From positions 1-46,430 of the forward strand of contig NZ_VJMG01000019.1 in the NCBI RefSeq assembly GCF_007004135.1: a stretch of 46,430 bases of DNA. Direction: 5' to 3'. The notes under the pieces are model-generated. The model did not search any database. It saw nothing but the letters and a program-made list of their open reading frames with translations, and was not told the origin of the DNA. The position numbers were made by a program, and so were the translations under genes. This stretch comes from Affinirhizobium straminoryzae (lineage in GTDB: Bacteria > Pseudomonadota > Alphaproteobacteria > Rhizobiales > Rhizobiaceae). Within the stretch, counting starts at the first letter, position 1; every line of letters begins with the position of its first letter. Below are positions 41,348 through 46,430 of the stretch, in pieces.

Positions 41348-41560
41348 ATGCAGGACGGTAATCAGAACACCTACCTGGTGGAAGTAAACGACCCCAAGTC
41401 TGCCGACATCGTCGGCAAGATGATGGTGTGGGGTATGGTCTCCGTGGGGATCCTCGCGATCCTGATCAAGGTCTACGGGACCGTGATCGGCTGGTATCAC
41501 GCTTCTGTGGCTTGGCTAACAGAGGCGGGTCAGTACGCAGCCAGCTTCTGGCCCTTCTGA
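41348..41560 (+). CDS. Small membrane protein of the mob operon (70 aa)
   Basis: Starts six bases after the relaxase stop. One clear membrane helix (VWGMVSVGILAILIKVYGTV, about residues 27-46) and an aromatic-rich end (WYHASVAWLTEA, FWPF). It is probably co-expressed with the relaxase and may link the relaxosome to the membrane. The family is not recognised. It converges with virD4, whose stop is eight bases away. Confidence 0.65.
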   Translation: MQDGNQNTYLVEVNDPKSADIVGKMMVWGMVSVGILAILIKVYGTVIGWYHASVAWLTEAGQYAASFWPF

Positions 41561-41567
41561 ACCGAAA

Positions 41568-43655
41568 TTAGCGGCCGGCCTGTTCCATGATTGGATCAGG
41601 AACGGTCGCTGCGAATAGCTCTTCCAAGCTCTTCCTCTTGCGCGGTGATTTGCCTTTGGCTTCCCGTTCGACGACCTCCCTAAGGCGACTAATCCGTTCA
41701 TTGTGCGCTTTTTCGATGTCGTTCTCTGAGACAGGTGTCGTGCGCTTTTCGGGAGCGGGCACAGCTGCCTTTGAAGGTTCCAGAGTGCCCCTGGCGCTGA
41801 CTTTCTTGTTGGCCAAGGCGGATGGATTCACGACGCGAGCGGGCGAGGTGGAGGGCGCTGGCTCTTTCGGAGCCTCCTCCTGGACAGGCGCCCGCGGCTC
41901 CTTCGCTTGCGCCTCAGTCGCAGGCATTATCGCTTCCGCTTCATCAGCCTGTTCCTGGCCTGCATTGGCATAGGCTGGCGTGGTCGCTGGAACAGGTTTA
42001 GGTGGCAGGTAATCGACAGTTGGAACGGTCGGTATATGCGTCTGAGAATAGGCTTCCGCCTCCTTGAAGGGCTGCGTCTTAAAGAAGCGCAGCTTGTCTC
42101 CAAAGATTGGCCGCTGACCCTCCACCAGCAAGATCATCTTGTTCTCGGGCATCTGGCGCACTTCCTGCGGCATCATCAGGTCCCGATCGCGAATTTGCTC
42201 GACCTTTGTTCGTCGCGGGAGGCCCATAAGCTCGATAGTGCGCGATTCAGACTGATATCGGATGGTTCTCTTGCCAAGCGCCCGGGAAGCATACTCTGCC
42301 GTGGCCTGGTCATTGGCACCAAGGATGAGCTGATAGCCGCAGTTGCCAAGGAGCGAATGTCGGGACGTCTCACCATAGATCTCATCCAGGTTCTTCAGGT
42401 CCTGGATGATGAAGGCGAGCTTGATCTTATAGCCGGCCACATAGGGCAGCTTCGTCATGATCTCGTCCATGCGCTTCAGCTGGCGAAACTCATCCAGCAG
42501 GAAATAGACCGGCACGGAGTTGGGATCATGCTCAAGGGTAAGTATGTCCATCACCTGTTGAACGAATAGCGTCAGCAGCGGTCTAAGAAGCGTGATGTCG
42601 GTAATGTTCGGAGCAAGGTAAATCGTGATGGGGCGACGCTTCATGGATCGAAGGTCCATGTCGGTCATGTTCGTTGCGGCCACAACGCGTTCGTTCTTGA
42701 ACGGCCTCATCGCCTTCTGGATATCAAGCAGTGCCGAGGCCGCGGCCCGATCCGAGAGAGACAGGTAGGAATTGAAGCTCTCCATCGTGAACTTCGACAG
42801 GTATGGCTCCTTCTCCTTGATGTACTTCATCAAGGCTTGCAGATCGGTCCCGCTGTTGAAGAAGGAGTTGATCTCGCCGAGGTTCCTGCGCCCTTTATAG
42901 AAGGGGCTTTCGAGAACATAGCTGATGGCACCGGCGAGAACCTGTTGAGCTGTGGCCTGCCAAACTGAATTCTCGGATTCGGTGTTTTCCGGTACAAGAA
43001 TGCTGGCAATATTTTGAATGTCAGTCGTGCGATTGCCTCGCTCCGGACGAACAAAATCCAAGGGATTATAGCTGTTGGTCGTCTCGGAACCCGGCGCGAA
43101 CAGGAAGACCTGGCTGCCGTTGCGCTTCCGATAGCCCGCGGTTGCCTTGTAGACCTCGCCCTTCAGATCCGTGACGATCATGGAGCCTTCGTGCATGAGA
43201 GCGTTGGGGATGACGTAGCCCGCGCCCTTACCGGATCGCGTCGGGCCAATAATGAGGTGGTGGCGATCGTCATACGCGCGGAGGACGTTGCTCCCGATGC
43301 GACCGAATATGTGACCTCGTCTGCCAAACCACTTCCCGCGCCGAAGGGTTGCAAGATCCTGAAAGGCCGCATCCCCCAATGGATTGCTGGTGGGTTTGAG
43401 CCCAAGGTAAGCAATCAGGCCTGATACGAGCAGCGCGGGCACTACGGAGCCGAGCGCGACCTTTTGAAGGGAAGGGGAGGAGCTATAGGCCCAGAACTGC
43501 TGAATTGGCGCGAATGGGTTTGAGGTGATTGTCGCCTCGAGGATCCTTCCGTCACCGTAGAAGAGCTGAAGCCCCGCCCCGTATGCCAGCATCCAGACTG
43601 CAAATGCGATCAACAGGCAGAAGAACAGATAGAAGGCCTGTAGCCCCTTACTCAT
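41568..43655 (-). CDS. virD4: VirD4/TraG-family type IV coupling protein
   Basis: A 695-residue coupling ATPase. Two N-terminal membrane helices (about residues 5-30 and 68-90) precede the ATPase domain with Walker A GPTRSGKGAGYVI (about residue 153), Walker B VYFLLDEFRQLKRM and QDLKNLDEIYG. The C-terminal 150 residues form a Pro/Ala/Glu-rich tail. It recruits the relaxase-DNA complex to the secretion channel. The start overlaps the virB11 stop, so it is the last gene of the leftward virB operon. Confidence 0.94.
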   Translation of the reverse strand: MSKGLQAFYLFFCLLIAFAVWMLAYGAGLQLFYGDGRILEATITSNPFAPIQQFWAYSSSPSLQKVALGSVVPALLVSGLIAYLGLKPTSNPLGDAAFQDLATLRRGKWFGRRGHIFGRIGSNVLRAYDDRHHLIIGPTRSGKGAGYVIPNALMHEGSMIVTDLKGEVYKATAGYRKRNGSQVFLFAPGSETTNSYNPLDFVRPERGNRTTDIQNIASILVPENTESENSVWQATAQQVLAGAISYVLESPFYKGRRNLGEINSFFNSGTDLQALMKYIKEKEPYLSKFTMESFNSYLSLSDRAAASALLDIQKAMRPFKNERVVAATNMTDMDLRSMKRRPITIYLAPNITDITLLRPLLTLFVQQVMDILTLEHDPNSVPVYFLLDEFRQLKRMDEIMTKLPYVAGYKIKLAFIIQDLKNLDEIYGETSRHSLLGNCGYQLILGANDQATAEYASRALGKRTIRYQSESRTIELMGLPRRTKVEQIRDRDLMMPQEVRQMPENKMILLVEGQRPIFGDKLRFFKTQPFKEAEAYSQTHIPTVPTVDYLPPKPVPATTPAYANAGQEQADEAEAIMPATEAQAKEPRAPVQEEAPKEPAPSTSPARVVNPSALANKKVSARGTLEPSKAAVPAPEKRTTPVSENDIEKAHNERISRLREVVEREAKGKSPRKRKSLEELFAATVPDPIMEQAGR

Positions 43656-44674
43656 GATGCATCCCGTGCGAAGTAGATTTCGGAAACCCCGCGCTTGCCG
43701 CCTTCGCGCCTGAGTTGGATCACGATCGGAATGACCATTTGGATGTAGGACATCAGATCCTGCTTGGAGTAGCCGGCGGACATGCCGGACTGCTGCATCA
43801 TCATGGCAAGCTGTTCATAGGCGCCGAGCGGCGTATCGGCGTGTACTGTCGACATGCTGCCCGGATGCCCTGTGTTGATGGCGCGAAGGAATGAAAAGGC
43901 CTCAGCTCCACGAATCTCGCCAAAAAAGAGGCGATCCGGCCGCATTCGAAGCGCCGATTCAAGAAGATTTTGAATCGTCACGTTTGCGGTGCCTTGCCCA
44001 CCCTTGGAGGCGATCAGGTGGACCGCGTTCTTCTGTGGTGGGAATAGCTCACGAGTGTCTTCAAGCGTCAGGATTCGCTCATTCAGGTCTACAGAGCTGA
44101 GGCAAGCGTTCAGAAACGTGGTTTTTCCCGACGACGTGCCGCCACTGATCAGGATCGAAACCCGCTTCGTGATGGCCGTATGGATGAAGTCGTAGATCTT
44201 CTCTGCGCGTAGATAGGCGATCAGCTCTCGATCCACGTCGCTTAGGCCCCCGACAGCAACCGAGACTTTGTCGAGAGAGCCGTTGTCACGGTAGTCCTGC
44301 AGAGAGAAATTCTGCACAACCTGCTTACGGATCGTGATCGACCCACCGTCGGGTGCCGCGGGCGGCAAGACGACCTGGATACGTTCGCCGGTCGGCAGTG
44401 CTGCGCTAAGGATCGGATTAGCGGCGTTGAGGAACTGCTTTGTCGCTGCGGCAGCCCGCTCGCCAATGTTCTCGATCTCGCGTGCAGTCAGAGCATGGAT
44501 TTCATGATGCTCCATGTGATCAGCACCGAAGCGCTCAACATAGACTTGGCCTGGCCGGTTCACCGCAATCTCAACCACCTTCGGGTCATCGAGAAATTGC
44601 CTGATGGGCTCCAGAGACCGGTTCAGGAAATAATGAGGATCATGAGCGGTCGTGTTACCTACCATAACGTTCAC
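43652..44674 (-). CDS. virB11: VirB11-family secretion ATPase
   Basis: A 340-residue traffic ATPase. The N-terminal domain (about 1-150) is followed by Walker A SGGTSSGKTTFLNA, the Asp box LEDTRELF, Walker B DRLFFGEIRG and the His box TGHPGSMSTVHAD. It powers T4SS assembly and substrate transfer. The start is GTG 44674 with GGAGAT eight bases upstream, inside the end of virB10 (20-bp overlap). It is joined to virD4 by a four-base overlap. Confidence 0.95.
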   Translation of the reverse strand: MNVMVGNTTAHDPHYFLNRSLEPIRQFLDDPKVVEIAVNRPGQVYVERFGADHMEHHEIHALTAREIENIGERAAAATKQFLNAANPILSAALPTGERIQVVLPPAAPDGGSITIRKQVVQNFSLQDYRDNGSLDKVSVAVGGLSDVDRELIAYLRAEKIYDFIHTAITKRVSILISGGTSSGKTTFLNACLSSVDLNERILTLEDTRELFPPQKNAVHLIASKGGQGTANVTIQNLLESALRMRPDRLFFGEIRGAEAFSFLRAINTGHPGSMSTVHADTPLGAYEQLAMMMQQSGMSAGYSKQDLMSYIQMVIPIVIQLRREGGKRGVSEIYFARDAS

Positions 44675-45866
44675 GTTTGATCTCCTTCATCGCTTCCGTG
44701 ACAGGATCGTCGTACATGGCGCTGAAATCGAGGTCCTGGCGAACATAGACAAAGATCCGCTCGCCTTGCGGTACGCTGATCGTTGACGGGATCCTCAGGT
44801 TTTCGGCAAGGACCGTGTTCGCCATGTCGCTGAAGGTCTGCGCGATCGTTTCTCGCGCCAATTCAGCACCTCGCTCAGTGTCATCGTTTCCGGAGCTGGA
44901 GTCGCTACCGTATCCGGTTAGATAGCTTGCACCGCTTCCGACGATCGACAGCAAGATTGATGCGCCAAAGCGCTCACGGAACTTATTATCGACATGACCC
45001 GTCAGGCCCGATCGCCCGAGGCTGTCCGTGCCGATGGAGTTCAAACGCACCGACACGCCGTCATCCCGGATCAGTCTCGTCCACACGACAAAGACCCGCT
45101 TCTGCCCCCGCGTAACTTCAGACTGATATTCCCCGATCAGGCGTGTTCCTGTTGGGATCAGGACACGCCGCCCATCGAAGGAGTAGACATCCTTGGATGT
45201 GATGGCCCGCACCTGGCCCGGAAGGTCGCTGACGATCGCCGTTTCCAAGATGCCGGGGATCAGCGTGCCCTCTGGGATCATGGCGTCGATGCGCTCAATC
45301 TGCCGGGCCTTGGCGGAACGGTCACCGATCGCACTCGCTGAGGACAGGTACTGGCTGTTGCGATCCTCGCCAGCGACGGTCAAAGGCGTGCCGCTGTTCG
45401 AGCCATCGAGCGAACCATTCGCGGATCCTCCCAGGTTCTGGTCAAGCGTGATTAGCTTTGACCGAAATCGCTCCGGAAACACCTCTTCGGCGGGCGGGGG
45501 AGCGCTCGCCGGTTGAGCTACTTCGGGCGGGGGAGGCACGTTGAATTCAGTGACGTCCACCGGCGGAGCTGGCGGCGGAGGAGGCGGAGGTGGAAGTTCC
45601 AAGACAGGCTGTTCGGGCGGTGGGGGAGTGGGTTCTCCATCGCGCACGAAACCGGGCGGCCGGAAGGTCGTGGTACGGAATTCCTCCTCACTTTGCGGGC
45701 TTTCAGGCGGGCTTTCTCCGGACGTGGCGAGCACCAGGTACGCGGCGAAGACGCCAGCCAGCAAAAGGGCGGCCATGCCGACCGTTTGATTGCGCTTCAC
45801 GTTTCGATTGCTGATTTCGGCCTCGTCGGCCGCCGCCATTGCGTCGAGTTCAGGGCTGCGCTTCAT
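44655..45866 (-). CDS. virB10: VirB10-family T4SS channel protein
   Basis: A 403-residue protein with the TonB-like VirB10 layout: a cytoplasmic start, one membrane helix (about 28-48), a Pro-rich periplasmic linker (PPPPPPPPAPPVDVTEF region, about 75-125) and the C-terminal beta-barrel domain with GTLIPGILETAIVSDLPGQV, LIPTGTRLIGEY, RSGLTGHVDNKF and IPSTISVPQGERIFVYVRQD. It spans both membranes and senses ATP use by VirB11/VirD4. The start codon overlaps the virB9 stop (TAATG). Confidence 0.95.
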   Translation of the reverse strand: MKRSPELDAMAAADEAEISNRNVKRNQTVGMAALLLAGVFAAYLVLATSGESPPESPQSEEEFRTTTFRPPGFVRDGEPTPPPPEQPVLELPPPPPPPPAPPVDVTEFNVPPPPEVAQPASAPPPAEEVFPERFRSKLITLDQNLGGSANGSLDGSNSGTPLTVAGEDRNSQYLSSASAIGDRSAKARQIERIDAMIPEGTLIPGILETAIVSDLPGQVRAITSKDVYSFDGRRVLIPTGTRLIGEYQSEVTRGQKRVFVVWTRLIRDDGVSVRLNSIGTDSLGRSGLTGHVDNKFRERFGASILLSIVGSGASYLTGYGSDSSSGNDDTERGAELARETIAQTFSDMANTVLAENLRIPSTISVPQGERIFVYVRQDLDFSAMYDDPVTEAMKEIKRERYGR

Positions 45867-46233
45867 TAGTTGCCGCTCCTCCTGCGTTTGCTGGCATCAG
45901 GATCCGGTTTCGGAGCCATGATGTCAGGATCAGGTGCTGCAAAGTCCGGCTTGCGGAGGTTGAAAATGCACGTCCACTGGTTTCCGTCCCGGAGCGTGTA
46001 TTGCGTGGCTACGCCGTCAACGACGATGTATTCGCCTTCCTTGCGGAAGTTTCGCAGAGTCTCGGAGAAATCGGATTGAACGGCAAAAATGGCCGGCACG
46101 GTCCCTCGGCCGAACTTGAAAAAGGTCTTCTTTCCGTCATCGAAGACCATTGTCGGCTTCAGCGCCGCGTCGCCCGAGAAAGAGTAGTCAATATTGACGT
46201 TCGCTTTGTCGATGCTCGAAATGTTCGGGTTAT
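45866..46233 (-). pseudogene. virB9: VirB9 C-terminal part, 5' end removed by an IS element
   Basis: About 120 residues of the VirB9 C-terminal domain remain: NIDYSFSGDAALKPTMVFDD, GKKTFFKFGRGTVPAIFAV, YIVVDGVATQYTLRDG and a Pro/Asp-rich end. Full VirB9 proteins have about 270-290 residues with an N-terminal domain and signal peptide, which are absent. Upstream of about 46233 the DNA belongs to an IS630-type transposase on the same strand; the frame stays open there only by chance. VirB9 is part of the outer-membrane core complex, so this break should stop the T4SS unless another copy exists. The exact junction is uncertain. Confidence 0.7.
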
Positions 46234-46430
46234 ACCAACCGTCATTGATCAGAACCCTTGCGCCCATTTGCGTCTTCCAATCGACATGATCTTCCACGGT
46301 CGGTCCTGCAGGGTTGTCCAAGCGTAGCAGCAGTGATCGACGATATCCTCGTAGGACTTGAAGACGCGGTTTGAGAGCCAGTTCTCGCGCATGAACTGCC
46401 AGATGTTTTCCACCGGGTTCAACTCCGGTG
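46232..46430 (-). mobile_element. End of an IS630-family element (continues beyond window)
   Basis: The transposase 3' end and a short terminal segment are inside the window. IS630 elements insert at TA; a TA occurs at 46231-46232, next to the start of recognisable VirB9 sequence, and is a likely insertion point. The far end is outside the window. Confidence 0.6.
46249..46430 (-). CDS. IS630-family transposase, C-terminal fragment
   Basis: The last 60 codons of a transposase, cut by the window edge. PELNPVENIWQFMRENWLSN contains the Glu of the DDE triad in the typical IS630 block, followed by YEDIVDHCCYAWTTLQDRPW and the usual end KIMSIGRRKWAQGF. It reads in the same direction as the virB operon and lies directly upstream of the truncated virB9. 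Confidence 0.85.
   Translation of the reverse strand, partial: PELNPVENIWQFMRENWLSNRVFKSYEDIVDHCCYAWTTLQDRPWKIMSIGRRKWAQGF

Overview
The window looks like part of a large repABC plasmid from a Rhizobiaceae bacterium (Agrobacterium/Rhizobium/Ensifer type). The grounds are a complete repA-repB-repC operon with its antisense RNA, an RcgA/RcgR pair of the kind known from rhizobial conjugative plasmids, a Vir-like relaxosome and type IV secretion (T4SS) genes, and moderately high GC with rhizobial gene families throughout. No rRNA, tRNA or CRISPR array was seen.

Layout. 1-5.8 kb: a TerC-family membrane protein cut by the left edge, and a TetR-adaptor-RND efflux operon on the minus strand. 6-7.2 kb: a complete IS30-family element. 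7.4-12 kb: accessory genes (TPR protein, unknown proteins, a zeta-toxin relic, an XRE regulator) and a strong candidate small RNA. 12-15.1 kb: five co-directional small unknown genes and one opposed. 15.2-17.9 kb: rcgA-rcgR. 18.2-23 kb: an amber-interrupted small gene, a second candidate small RNA, and a chemoreceptor plus GGDEF-EAL protein. 23.8-31.6 kb: a large ParB-like protein, a second divergent repC with its own antisense-RNA-like hairpin, a secreted nuclease, a DUF736 protein, a VbhA/Fic toxin-antitoxin pair and ArdC. 31.6-35.4 kb: the canonical repABC operon. 35.5-37.9 kb: an XRE regulator with an AT-hook-like tail, a small membrane protein, and a VirC1-like ParA with a ribbon-helix-helix partner. 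37.9-38.4 kb: oriT. 38.5-41.6 kb: relaxosome accessory protein, MOBP relaxase and a small membrane protein. 41.6-46.4 kb: virD4, virB11, virB10 and a virB9 remnant cut by an IS630-type element at the right edge.

How the parts fit together. The oriT carries a T-DNA-border-like nic site (TGGCAGGATA, 38363-38372) beside an inverted repeat. It lies between a VirC1-like ParA/RHH pair and a MobC-like/MOBP relaxase pair, with VirD4 and VirB11-VirB10 nearby. This is a plasmid-conjugation counterpart of the Agrobacterium Vir machinery. From the nick orientation I infer that parA, repABC and ardC enter the recipient early and the relaxase and T4SS genes last. RcgA/RcgR probably modulate transfer. The plasmid may have two RepC-type replication modules. 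Interruption of virB9 suggests that self-transfer is impaired unless another T4SS helps.

The observations most worth checking are the border-like oriT, the second repC with its positionally matched antisense RNA, the two candidate small RNAs, a shared leader hairpin upstream of three accessory genes, and the paired loss of the key Arg in the Fic motif and the Glu in its antitoxin.
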